NCBI GenBank assembly: GCA_948567375.1
Contig: OX419759.1
Coordinates: 28,249,493 to 28,313,492 of the forward strand
Direction of reading: 5' to 3'
Length of the DNA: 64,000 nt
Source of the DNA: Lunularia cruciata
Lineage: Eukaryota; Streptophyta; Marchantiopsida; Lunulariales; Lunulariaceae
Shown here: one piece after another, positions 20,481 to 30,045 of the stretch
How the letters are laid out: each line of letters opens with the position of its first letter
Position numbering within the stretch: position 1 is the first letter of the stretch
Translations under genes and position numbers: made by a program
The notes under the pieces: model-generated
Told to the model about the DNA's origin: nothing
The model's database searches: none
The model's input: the letters and a program-made list of their open reading frames with translations, nothing else

Positions 20481-22095
20481 TGGGTACTTTGAAGCTTGGT
20501 GGACCCAAGTTTGATGTGGCAAAGTTTGATGGTTGCATGGATTACTTCCTGTGAGAATAGCAAGTGAAAGGAGTTTTGAGGGCAATTGGTTTGGGTAAGC
20601 TCTTGAGGGAGAAACCCGAGGATGTGAGACAAAGTGATTGGGATGATATGCAAGAGCAAGTTGTGAATATTTTTTTGCTTCACCTTCAGTCCCATGTGAT
20701 CAAGCAAGTGGGTGAGCATTCTGACTATACCTCCTTGTTTGATGCACTATAGAGCAAGTATCATCAGAATGAATTGTCAAATAGATTGTACACCAATCTC
20801 AAACTAATCACATTCAAGATGAAACCAAGGACCAACATCAAAGACCATGTGGATGCATTTTGTGACCTAGTAGTAGACTTGAAAAACTTAGGAGAGGACT
20901 TGAATGAGGAGCGGAAGGTGTTGCACTTGTTAGACTCCTTGCCACCGTCCTATTAATCACTTTCATGAGTGTTGTTGCACCGTGAGAAAAAGACCATTAC
21001 CTTTGAAGAGGTGATAGCATCTCTACTTATAGATGACTTGCAACCAAAACTTGTTGCAACCTTAGTGTCACCTTCTACTCAAGGCAATGCTTTGGTTATC
21101 AAATGTGGGAGACCTCAATGGAGGACTTGTGATGGTGATAAGGGGAAAAGCAAGGTGTAATACCAAGGGTTAGCCATATGATCTAGATGTGAAATTTGGT
21201 TTGGTAACATCTAGAATGATGTTATACATGATGATCAAAATAGATCAGATAGAAGTATCACCAAAAGAGTACTTCTACTAATAGGGCAGAAATTGAAATA
21301 AACTTGAGAACTTTAGAACCAATAGCTAGACATATGATTTAAAGGTGAGAATTGGTTTGGTAACATCTGGAAGCATGTTACACATGATGGACTAAAAAGA
21401 TCAGAAAGAGGTATCACCAAAAGTGGACTTCTACTAATAGAATAGGAACCAAAATATGCTTGAAATCTTTGAAGGCAATTTTGGAGGCCTAAATGGATGA
21501 ATTAGGCCTTGAAAATGTGCAGATTCCCCCCACCCCCAATGGAGGAAAGGCTGGCCTTCCCTCCCCCTGCTTTGTCTCATTGAGAGCTTTCCAATGGTAC
21601 CTTACTCACGTGATTCTGAGATTCCTACAAGAAGATTCCCTAAAAGATTCCCTCCGGTCAAAGCTTGTTTGACCAACCAGATAGGACCTAAACCAGACAG
21701 GTCACCCATCCAAGTAAGTAATCCAAGGGTGGAGCTTGCTGACATATCACCTATCTGTGTCCCTAATCCTATGGTGGAGCTTCCTTGGAGGAGATCTTCT
21801 TGTCTATATAATAAAGAGAAGGTGCTCCCTTGGGGGATCGAGTGTTTGAGTATGCAATCTGTGTTTTCTCTCTTCTCTTATCCTTGGAGGATTACACAAG
21901 GCCAGGTCCATGTCTAAGTCTAGCTAGAGGCAAGTCCAAGGAGAGGAAACAGGTGACTTGTTGGGGATGCTTTAAAGTAGGCCATATGAAGGAGTGTAAA
22001 GCTAAGGGCAAAGGAAAGGTAGATGAAGGCTCTTCAACAACCATAGCTTATGTTGAGGAGGATATTGATTTGTTGGATGATCAATATGATTTGTG
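20481..22095 (+). pseudogene. Ty1/Copia gag, interrupted by a solo LTR
   Basis: Starts ATGGGTACTTTGAAG at 20481. LGGPKFDVAKFDGCMDYF is the classic Copia gag opening; in-frame stops follow at the normally conserved tryptophan region. It continues through LYTNLKLITFKMKPRTNIKD and RKVLHLLDSLPPSY (UBN2-type gag). At 21156-21896 a family B solo LTR is inserted. After it the frame resumes with the nucleocapsid zinc knuckle CWGCFKVGHMKEC (21959-21997), an intact CX2CX4HX4C, and an acidic tail ending at a TGA at 22093-22095. It would encode the particle protein. It is inactive because of stops and the insertion. Confidence 0.85.
21156..21896 (+). mobile_element. Solo LTR, family B (741 bp), TSD CAAGG
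   Basis: TGTAATACC...GGATTACA with perfect 5-bp duplications CAAGG at 21151-21155 and 21897-21901. Removing the unit and one duplication restores the Copia gag frame. It carries an internal tandem duplication of about 156 bp (CATATGAT near 21175 and again near 21331), shared with the copy at 26224-26962 and absent from the copies at 47006 and 52813. A TATATAATAAAG element sits near 21804. Confidence 0.92.
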
Positions 22096-22482
22096 ACATT
22101 GTGGGTATGCCCTTTGTGCCTCATCTCCTAATAAGATGATGAGTGGATTCTAGATTGTGCTTGCTCGTACCATATATGCTATATCAAGGAGTTCTTCTAT
22201 TCACTTTCAGCATCAAATGGTTCAGTTCTGATGGGGAATGATCATCCTTGTTGGATTGAGTGTATTTGATCTATAAGGATTTGAATATTTGATGGAGCTA
22301 TGTGGAAGTTCAATGATGTTCGATTCATATGTGACATGAAGAAGAACCTGATTTCCCTTGGAGTATTGTATGCCAAAGGTCATCAATGGAGTGTTGTTGA
22401 TGAGGTACTTCAAGTCACTTTTGGTGGAAAGGTAATCTTACAAGTTAAATTTCAAAAGAATCTATTTGTATTGGAGTGCACT
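22096..22482 (+). pseudogene. Copia protease and following linker
   Basis: EWILDCACSYHICYIKEFF is the Copia protease active-site region, with D-C-A where D-S/T-G is expected; GSVLMGNDHPC and MKKNLISLGVLYAKGH follow as in the family. Two in-frame stops lie between them. The frame is cut at 22486 by insertion of a family C element and resumes at 28716 with TVCGEANV, so the codon order is uninterrupted once the insertion is removed. Confidence 0.8.
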
Positions 22483-22556
22483 ACAGTGTAACAATATGGA
22501 GTTTAGCGACAAAGTTAGTCGGGCTTACGAAGTAGCACATAAGACAAATTAGCCTA

Positions 22557-22781
22557 GAATATTTTGGAAGTACCTAGGAAGCTTCTTGGGAAGCTTCCCG
22601 GCTAGCTTAGCTTGCATTTCAAGTAAGTAGCTTCTAGAAGGAAGCTTCTAGAAGCTTCCAACTAGTTTAGCTTGCACGCCAAGTAGGCGGCTTCTAGAAG
22701 GAAGCTTCTTGAGAAGCTTCCTAGTTAACTTGGCTTGCACTCTAAGAAAGTGGCTTGAGGAAGCTTCTTGAGAAGCTTCTC
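22557..22781 (+). promoter_or_regulatory. Heat-shock-element arrays in the family C LTR
   Basis: Five clusters of alternating nGAAn/nTTCn pentamers, the binding pattern of heat-shock transcription factors. A: GAA-TTT-GAA at 22557-22569 (perfect GAATATTCTGGAA in other copies). B: 22578-22597. C: TTCTAGAA then GAAGCTTCTAGAAGCTTC at 22632-22658, four contiguous perfect pentamers. D: 22692-22720. E: 22760-22779. The last ends about 21 bp before the TATA box. The clusters recur in the LTRs of the other family C copies. Binding is predicted, not shown. Confidence 0.65.
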
Positions 22782-22800
22782 AAAGGCCTTGTATGCTACC

Positions 22801-22808
22801 TATAAATA
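22801..22808 (+). promoter_or_regulatory. TATA box of family C LTR
   Basis: CTATAAATACCAAAGCC, conserved in other copies of the LTR. It places the start of transcription near 22830 and leaves about 80 bp of R plus U5. Confidence 0.7.
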
Positions 22809-23179
22809 CCAAAGCCAAAACTCATGCTAGGCATTTGGAGTTTTCCCTCATTCAAGTGTCCCAATGTGAGCTTCCATTCTCTTATTTCTCTCCTTGGTCT
22901 TGGTCTCTTACATTGGTATTAGAGCAAGAATGGGATGGATGAAATTTATGGACCACCAAATCTACTTCCACCAAACCATTGGATTTTCACGTCCAAATAC
23001 TACCCAAGCATCATTTCACACAATTCATCACCTTGCACTTTGGACAAGATTTTCTGCATATGATCACCATATCTGAGGAACCCTTGGTGCTTCCAATTGT
23101 AACTTATGGAGAACGGTGGACGTGTTATCTCTATGTGTTAGTAAATTAGATAGATTAGGAGTGGTGTGATAGAGTAGCA

Positions 23180-24090
23180 ACCATGGTGGCAATATGCGAT
23201 GTTATCCTTGCTATGCAACAACAAATCGAGCACTTTACTCAATTGTTGGATGAACAAGATCTTTGACGACAAGAGCAAGTAGAGAGAGTACCAATTTGAG
23301 AAGGAGAAGATTGGATCAGATTCCCTTAACCCAAGGTATTTGAAGGCAAGAATCTTCTAGGTGCAGTGGAGAATTTTGGGCTTGATTGTGAACGTTATTT
23401 TGAAGCTACCAATCTACAAGATGAGCAAAAACAAATTCTCTTGGCTCCTAGCCAATTAGATGGAGTAGCAAAGCTATGGTGGAGATTCTGAGTGAGTGAG
23501 CTGAACGACAAATGGTTGCAAAAATCTTCACATGGGCAAAATTCAATAGCACAATAATTAGTCGGTTCCAAGCTATAAATGCCACACAAGCTGCACGGGA
23601 TAAGTTGGCAGAGTTGAAACATATTGGCTCTATAAGAAGTTACATCACGCAGTTCCAAAACACCATCATGCAAATTCCAGATATATTGGAAGGTAAGGCT
23701 CTGGATTGATTTGTGAGGGGCTTGAAGGCAAGAACCAAATTAGAGGTAACCATGTGAGAGCCACAATACTTGGAGGAAGCCATGCGGTTGGCCAAACATT
23801 TTGATTCCTTGGTGGCAACAACTTGGCTTCAACCTCCACCTCCACAAAGCCTACCAATACACTACACACAAGTGGAGGAGCCAACACCAATAGAGATTGA
23901 TGCCATTCAACAAAGACCACTTGGCACGGCAGATACAGAGAAACTATGACAAGATGGTGGTTGTTTTTACTGTTGCCAATTGGAGCATCGCATTGCTGAA
24001 TGTCCACTCAAGAATGGATGACCTCTACAAGTTGCCAAGGTGGAGGTTGTGGAGCGGAATGATCAGGGAAACAAAGAATCCCAGTAGGAG
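23180..24090 (+). pseudogene. gag of C1
   Basis: Retrotrans_gag-type capsid with FTWAKFNSTIISRFQAINAT, AELKHIGSIRSYITQFQNTI and LEEAMRLAKHFDSLVATTW-like segments, then the zinc knuckle CFYCCQLEHRIAEC (about 23964-24005; CX2CX4HX4C intact). Several TGA and TAG codons interrupt the frame (for example before the knuckle and right after it), so no full gag can be made. The closest relative in the window is copy C4 at 54080-54990. Confidence 0.82.
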
Positions 24091-24113
24091 ATTTCAAGCC
24101 GCCTATTGGGAGC

Positions 24114-24506
24114 TTGATTAGTTCCATTGGGATTGAAGGCTTGACCTATGCAAGTTTGCTTCACTTGCAAGGTATAATATCTAATCGTGGTTGTAGGATT
24201 TTGGTTGATTTTGGAAGTTCAAAGAATTGCATGTCTATGCAAGTAGCAAAGGAACTGGGTATTCCTATCAAGCCAATGATTGGAAGTAGTTTGATGATGG
24301 CGGATGGTAGAAAGTGTTCTGCATCCCGCACCCCGCATCTTGTTACCTTCAAGATTGGGAAGGAGTATTTGGAGTGTATGCGGTTTGTAGTGGCAACTCT
24401 ACACTATGATATCATTCTGGGTCTACCTTGGCTTGAATATCATAAGGTTCAATTTGATTGGACCCAATGCCAAATTCAAGTACAACACCAAGGTAGGAAT
24501 TTCTGA
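24114..24506 (+). pseudogene. Protease of C1
   Basis: About 130 codons open. GCRILVDFGSSKNCMSMQVA is the retropepsin active-site loop (D-F-G-S-S), followed by [11 protein letters not shown] and [19 protein letters not shown], the conserved C-terminal Gypsy protease segment. The domain itself is uninterrupted, although it is detached from gag and from reverse transcriptase by stops. Confidence 0.82.
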
Positions 24507-24759
24507 TTAGGTTATTTGGCACCTTTGAGTAAGACACCTAGAATCGTCAGTCCCAAGATGGGAAGTTTGTTAATAAGCCATAGAGCAAGCTTTGGATGAA
24601 GATAAGTTTGTATTCACGGTGTGGATCAAGCCAATTGCACAAGAACAATCTGTGGAGGGACAAGAGCCTCATCAAGCAATGGTTGATCGGATAGTTAAGG
24701 AGTTTGCAAACGTGTTTTTGGATGATTTTCCAAAGGGATTACCCTCTGATTGAGGTATA

Positions 24760-25290
24760 CCCTTCAAGATCGAGCTATTGCCAGGGCGTACTCTAGTGAG
24801 TAAACCAATCTATCGGCTCTCACCAAAGGAGTTAGAGGAGTTGCGAACAACACTTACAGAGTTGTTGGAGAAGGACTTCATATAACATAGTACCTCTCCT
24901 TGGGGAGCACCAGTTCTATTTGTTCCAAAGAAGGATGGAGGACTTCGTTTCTATATTGATTATCGTGGGCTCAATAAGCAAACCGTGAAGAATGCATATC
25001 CCTTGTGTTAGATCAATGACTTGCTTGATCAAATAAGTGGAACATGCTACTTTTCCAAGCTGGATCTTTGGAGCGGCTATTGGCAAATTCCTATTGATAG
25101 AGAAGATGTGCAAAAGACTACCTTTTGCACCAAGTATGGGCATTTTGAGTGGAGAGTTCTACCTTTTGGACTCACTAATGCTCAAGCAGTCTTCATGGAT
25201 CAAATGCATCGGGTGTTGGATGGACTATTGGATCAGTCCGTGGTGGTGTTCTTGGTATCTTAATCTATAGTAAGACAGAGGCGGAACACA
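24760..25290 (+). pseudogene. Reverse transcriptase of C1, catalytic Asp pair deleted
   Basis: [58 protein letters not shown] and [18 protein letters not shown] are all readable, with scattered stops. At about 25250 the sequence reads GTGTTCTTGGTATCTTAAT, where copy C2 has GTGTTCTTGGATGATATCTT. Four bases (ATGA) are missing, which removes the FLDD active-site aspartates and shifts the frame. This copy cannot reverse-transcribe. Confidence 0.88.
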
Positions 25291-26030
25291 TGAATCATGT
25301 GCAAGAAGTCCTAAGACGACTACAACAACGGAAATTTTACTGCAAGAAGTCAAAATGTGCCTTTCGGCAAAAGAAGGTTACCTTCTTGGGTCATAAGATT
25401 TCATCGGAGGGGATCAAGATGGAAGAAGAGAAAATCAAGGCCATTACAGATTGGCCTACCCTGAAGGATGCTACAAAAGTACGGGCATTCAATGGATTTG
25501 CCAGTTTTTACCAACGGTTCATCCATTATTATGCTCATGTGGCTACACCATTGATTGACCTCTTGGGAAAGAACTCAAGCTTCCAGTGGACCACCAAGCA
25601 TGAAGAAACATTCCAGAAGTTAAAGCATATGGTGTCTTCAAGACCCATTCTTCAACTATATGATCCTCAACTATCTTGTGTGGTTGATTTTGATGCTTCT
25701 AACTTTGCAATTGGAGCCTTGCTGCAAAAAGAATTCCTAGATGGACTCCATCCCATTGCCTTTGTGTCTTGCCAACTCAATACGGTTGAACAAAACTACT
25801 TTGCTCAAGATCAAGAACAACTTGCAATGGCATACGCCACCAAGGTATGGAGGCATTACCTCTTGGGGAAACAAGTGATCATGCAAACTTATCACAAACT
25901 ATTGTTCCAGACCTTACACTTGGAACACATGAAGAGTTGACATCATCGATGGGAGGAACAACTCCAACTGAATGACATCAAACTTGAGCACAAACCAGGT
26001 CGGTTCCATGTCATCCCTGATGCTTTATCA
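25290..26030 (+). pseudogene. RT thumb and RNase H region of C1
   Basis: A 216-codon open stretch begins MNHVQEVLRRLQQRKFYCKK and contains VTFLGHKISSEGIKMEEEKI, the thumb/connection segment, and then SCVVDFDASNFAIGALLQKE, the first RNase H aspartate region. It closes with DQEQLAMAYATKVWRHYLLG. A stop follows HLEHMKS at 25940; the segment after it (HKPGRFHVIPDALS) lies in another frame. RNase H would remove the RNA strand during cDNA synthesis. Confidence 0.82.
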
Positions 26031-26039
26031 TGATGACCT

Positions 26040-28090
26040 AATTTGAAGTCTCTTCCTCTCATCACAGCGGCAATTTCAACAATGTAAGTTGACTCCAAGG
26101 TCCAAAACAAGTTTTAGTCAACTCTACACCAAGATCTCTTCTTCCAAATGGTACATGGTTGCCTTACGTCATGCGATAAGGAGTACAACACCTTCTCCAT
26201 CAAGGAGGGCTTTTATTCCATGATGTAATACCAAGGGTTAGCCATATGATCTAGATGTGAAATTTGGGTTGGTAACATCTAGAATGATGTTATACATGAT
26301 GGTCAAAATAGATCAGATAGAAGTATCACCAAAAGAGTACTTCTACTAATAGGGCAGAAACCGAAATAGACTTGAGAACCTTAGAACCAATAGCTAGACA
26401 TATGATTTAAAGGTGAGAATTGGTTTGGTAATATCTGGAAGGATGTTACACATGATGGACTAAACAGATCAGAAAGAGGTATCACCAAAAGGGGACTTCT
26501 ACTAATAGAGTAGGAACCAAAATATGCCTGAAATCTTTGAGGCAATTTCGGAGGCCTAAACGGATGAATTAGGCCTTGAAAATGTGCAGATTTCCCCCAC
26601 CCCAAAGGAGGAAGGGCTGGCCTTCCCTCCCCCTGCTTTGTCTCGTCGAAAGCTTTCCAATGGTACCTTGCTCACGTGATTTTGAGATTCCTATAGGAAG
26701 ATTCCCTAAAAGATTCCCTCCGGTCAAAGCTTGTTTGACCAATCAGATAGGACCTAGATCAGACAGGTCACCCATCCAAGTAAGTAATCCAAGGGTGGAG
26801 CTTGCTGACATATCACCTATCTGTGTCCCTAATCCTATGGTGGAGCTTCCTTGGAGGAGATCCTCTTTGTCTATATAATAAAGAGAAGGTGCTCCCTTGG
26901 GGCATCGATGTTTGAGTGTGCAATCTGTGTTTTCTCTCTTCTCTTGTCCTTGGAGTATAACATATGAGGACCAGATCTATGTTCCAGCTAAAGGTGATCT
27001 TCGACTTGTGTGCCTTCAAGAAGCCCATGATTTACCCATCGCTGGTCACATGGGTGTGGATAAGACCTTGGATACCCTCCAACTTCAATGGTGGTGACCC
27101 AACATGATACGAGATGTTTAAGAATTTGTCCAATCGTGTGAGAGTTGCCAACATAACAAGGCCAGCAACCAGAAGCCGAGTGGCTTCCTTCAACCACTCG
27201 CCATTCACATGCTCGCTGGGAGCTTTGATCTTATCACATCCTTGCCAAAGATAAAACAAGGACACACCGCAATCGTGGTGTTTGTGGATAAGCTTAGTAA
27301 GCAAATCCACTTGGCATCAACCCGTGATACTGTGGATGCTCCAACCTTAGCGCAAATCTACTTTGACAATGTCTTCAAGCATCATGGGATGTCACGTGTA
27401 CTCATCTCCAACCGTGATCCTTGATTTACCGAGAAGTTTTGGCAAGCACTCTTCCAGATACTTGGCACCAAGCTTGCTTTGTCCACGGCTTATCATCCTC
27501 AAATTGATGGAAAAACTGAATGTGCAAATCATACATTGGAGGATATTTTGCATGCCTTTGTCAATGTACACCATACCAATTGGGATGAATGTCTTGCAGC
27601 TACAGAATTTGCCTACAACAATTCCAAACAGGCAAGCACCGGATTTTCTCATTTCTTTTTCAATTTTGGCCAAGATTCACTTGTTCTAGATTCTCTTCTT
27701 GCTCCCCTTCCATCTTAGGTTCCTCATACTTCCACATTCTTGACCACTATATCCCAATCTCTCCAACAAGCCAAGTCTCACCTCCTTGTTGCTCAGAATC
27801 ACCAAAAACAATATGCAGACCACCATCGTCGTGATATCACCTTTGAAGTTGGTGATAAATTCATGCTATCCTCTAGTAACCTCCCTCTCCCACTTGATAC
27901 CTAAGTTTGTAAACTTGCCCCTAATTGGATAGGACGCTTTGATATCACCCAAAATGTCTCTCTTGTTGCTTATCGACTTGCCTTACTTTGTCACATGCGT
28001 ATCCATCTTGTCTTTCATGTTTCCAAGTTGAAACCCTTTGTTCCTAACTCCTCTTCCTTTTCCTCTCAAGTCCAACCTCCTCCTCTTCCT
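26040..28090 (+). pseudogene. Integrase of C1, interrupted by a solo LTR
   Basis: The H2C2 zinc-binding N-terminus (HDLPIAGHMGVDKT ... CESCQHNK) follows the family B LTR inserted at 26224-26962. The core has FDLITSLPKIKQGHTAIVVF (first Asp region), a degenerate second Asp segment (SNRDP then a TGA), and STAYHPQIDGKTECANHTLE with the third catalytic residue Glu present. The C-terminus has the GPF/Y-like GRFDITQNVSLVAYRLAL and HVSKLKPFVP. Stops occur in several places. Confidence 0.82.
26224..26962 (+). mobile_element. Solo LTR, family B (739 bp), inside C1
   Basis: Flanked by CATGA (26219-26223) and TATGA (26963-26967), a 5-bp duplication with one change. Nearly the same sequence as the solo LTR at 21156-21896, including the internal 156-bp duplication. 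It splits the segment ending TTTTATTCCATGA from GGACCAGATCTATGTTCC, which is continuous in copy C2. Confidence 0.9.
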
Positions 28091-28290
28091 ATCCCTATCA
28101 ATGATCATGAGGAGTACGAAGTTGATTGTATCCTTGCGCGTCGTCATATTCAACGAGGCCGTCGTCAACATACGGAGTACAAGGTCCTTTGGAAAGGGTA
28201 TCCCCTTCATGATGCCACATGGGAACCTCTTTCTCACCTCCAAAATGCACAGATGGCCATCCAGGAATTTGAAGCTTCACTGGCAATGAG
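28091..28290 (+). pseudogene. Chromodomain of C1
   Basis: EEYEVDCILARRHIQRGRRQ, YKVLWKGYPLHDATWEPLSH and LQNAQMAIQEFEAS form a chromodomain fused to the integrase C-terminus. The aromatic positions (Y, W, W) of the methyl-lysine cage are recognisable. In chromoviruses this domain directs insertion toward chromatin with particular histone marks. It identifies family C as a chromovirus. This domain itself has no stop. Confidence 0.88.
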
Positions 28291-28318
28291 GATGTCACCA
28301 ACTAGCAGCTTGGGAATA

Positions 28319-28715
28319 TGTAACAATATGGAGTTTAGCAACAAAGTTAGTTGGGCTTACAAAGTAGCACATAAGACAAATTAGCCTAGAATATTCTGAA
28401 AGTACCTAGCTTAGCTTGCACCTCAAGTCAGTAGCTTTTAGAAGGAAGCTTCTAGAAGCTTCCGACTAGCTTAGCTTGCATGCCAAGTAGATGGCTTCTA
28501 GAAGGAACCTTCTTGAGAAGCTTCCTAGTTAACTTGGCTTGCACTCTAAGAAAGCGGCTTGAGGAAGCTTCTTGAGAAGCTTCTCAAAGGCCTTGTATGC
28601 TACTTATAAATACCAAAGCCAAGCTCATGCTAGGCATTTGGAGTTTGCCCTCAATCAAGTGTCCCAATGTGAGCTTCCATTCTCCTATTTCTCTCCTTGG
28701 TCTCGGTCTCTTACA
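28319..28715 (+). repeat. 3' LTR of C1 (397 bp)
   Basis: Starts TGTAACAATATGG after the purine-containing CAGCTTGGGAATA and ends TCTCTTACA. Compared with the 5' LTR it lacks heat-shock cluster B (GGAAGCTTCTTGGGAAGCTT) but retains the others and the TATAAATA box (near 28605). Confidence 0.95.
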
Positions 28716-28947
28716 ACAGTGTGTGGAGAAGCCAATGTAATTAGGTCTCAAGATGCGATGACGACTGTGTGGCATTCACAACTAGGTCATTTGAGTGAGA
28801 ATGGTTTGGCTGTCTTGAAAAGAAATGGCTTGCTATCTAGCTTGAAGACTGTGAAGTTGGATTTTTGTGAGCATTGTATCTTTGGAAAACAAAACATATC
28901 TATTTTTGGAGTGGGGACCCACAGTTCCGGTCTACTCAAGTATGTAC
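28716..28947 (+). pseudogene. Copia GAG-pre-integrase (zinc-binding) domain
   Basis: The Copia frame resumes after C1: TVCGEANVIRSQDAMTTVWH, then SQLGHLSENGLAVLKRNGLL and LDFCEHCIFGKQ. The H-H-C-C zinc ligands of the integrase N-terminus are all present. It is cut at about 28947 by a solo family D LTR and continues at 35280 with VHNDVWGPSLTP. Confidence 0.85.
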
Positions 28948-29829
28948 TTTGATCCGGCATGTCTCTCACTCAAGATGAATCTTTGATGGCTATTATGGTA
29001 GCGCACCATGGACTAAGAAGGCAAGGAACCCCAACTCCATCATCCTCTTCCAAGGCTAACACTCTAAGACTCAAGACATTGCTCACTAGAGAACTCAATG
29101 AGAGAGAGATAGTTGCAAATGAAAGGATGATGAGTACCTCCTCACCCCTAGTTTATATACTTGTGAAGTAGTTACATACCAAAGTTACTAATTATTAGAG
29201 TAACTCAATTTACTAGGCTAAAATTCAAGTAAAGTCAAAAAGTATAAAGGAATATTCATCCACATAGGCATATTCCACTAAGCATGTGATCTTATCTTTA
29301 CCCAACCACTAAGTCAAGGATTCCCTTACATGGGCTATCCTTGGACTTTAGAAGAATCCAAAACAAAAAGGCTTGTGGGCCCAAGGTGTAAAAGACCGAA
29401 TCCGAGGAGAGAAATAGGAGAATGGAAACTCACATTGGGACACTTGAATGAGGGAAAACTCCAAATGCCTAGCATGAGCTTTGGCTTTTGTATTGATAGG
29501 TAGCATACAAGACCCTTGAGAAGCTTCTCAACAAGCTTCTTCAAGCCGCTTTCTTAAAGTGCAAGCCAAGTTAACTAGGAAGCTTTTCAAGAAGCTTCCT
29601 TCTAGAAGCCGCCTATTTGGCGTGCAAGCTAAGCTAGTTGGAAGCTTCTAGAAGCTTCCTTCTAGAAGCTACTTACTTGAGGTGCAAGCTAAGCTAGCCA
29701 AGAAGCTTCCCAAGAAGCTTCCTAGATACTTCTAGAATATTCTAGGCTGATTTGTCTTATGTGCTACTTCGTAAGCCCGACTAACTTTGTCGCTAAACTC
29801 CATATTGTTACATATTCCTCCGTCGCTAG

Positions 29830-30045
29830 TTGGTGACATCCTTGTTGCCAATGAAGCTTCGAAGTCCTAGATGGTTGTCTATGCATTCTAGAGGTGAGAA
29901 AGAGGTTCCCATGTAGCATCATGAAGGGGATACCCTTTCCAAAGGACCTTATACTCCGTATGTTGGCAATGACCTCGTTGAATATGGCAACGTGCAAGGA
30001 TACAATCAACTTTGTACTCCTCATGATCATTGATAGGGATAGGAA
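29830..30045 (-). pseudogene. Chromodomain of C2
   Basis: The minus strand reads YKVDCILARCHIQRGHCQ and YKVLWKGYPLHDATWEPLSH, the same chromodomain as C1. One stop occurs in the helix after LQNA. The 3' LTR follows after a short purine-rich stretch (GACGGAGGAATA) that serves as polypurine tract. Confidence 0.82.

Larger units (their letters stand above)
22487..22912 (+). repeat. 5' LTR of C1 (426 bp)
   Basis: TGTAACAATATGG...GGTCTCTTACA. U3 is dominated by GAAGCTTC palindromes (see the regulatory feature), with TATAAATA at 22801. It is followed at once by TTGGTATTAGAGC, a near-perfect initiator-Met primer-binding site (22913-22925). Confidence 0.95.
22487..28715 (+). mobile_element. Family C chromovirus copy C1 (6229 bp), inserted in Copia
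   Basis: A complete Gypsy element in plus orientation. The 5' LTR is 22487-22912, the primer site 22913-22925, and the 3' LTR 28319-28715. ACAG flanks both ends (22483-22486 and 28716-28719), a 4-bp match to the interrupted Copia codons. Gene order is gag, protease, reverse transcriptase, RNase H, integrase, chromodomain. Its two LTRs differ by a deletion of about 28 bp in the 3' LTR. It holds a solo family B LTR at 26224-26962, which is therefore younger. Confidence 0.92.

Noticed and set aside
22622-22781. GAAGCTTC palindromes of the family C LTR as a CRISPR-like or satellite array
   Set aside because: Spacing is irregular and the blocks are part of one LTR present in all family C copies; they fit heat-shock-type promoter elements better.
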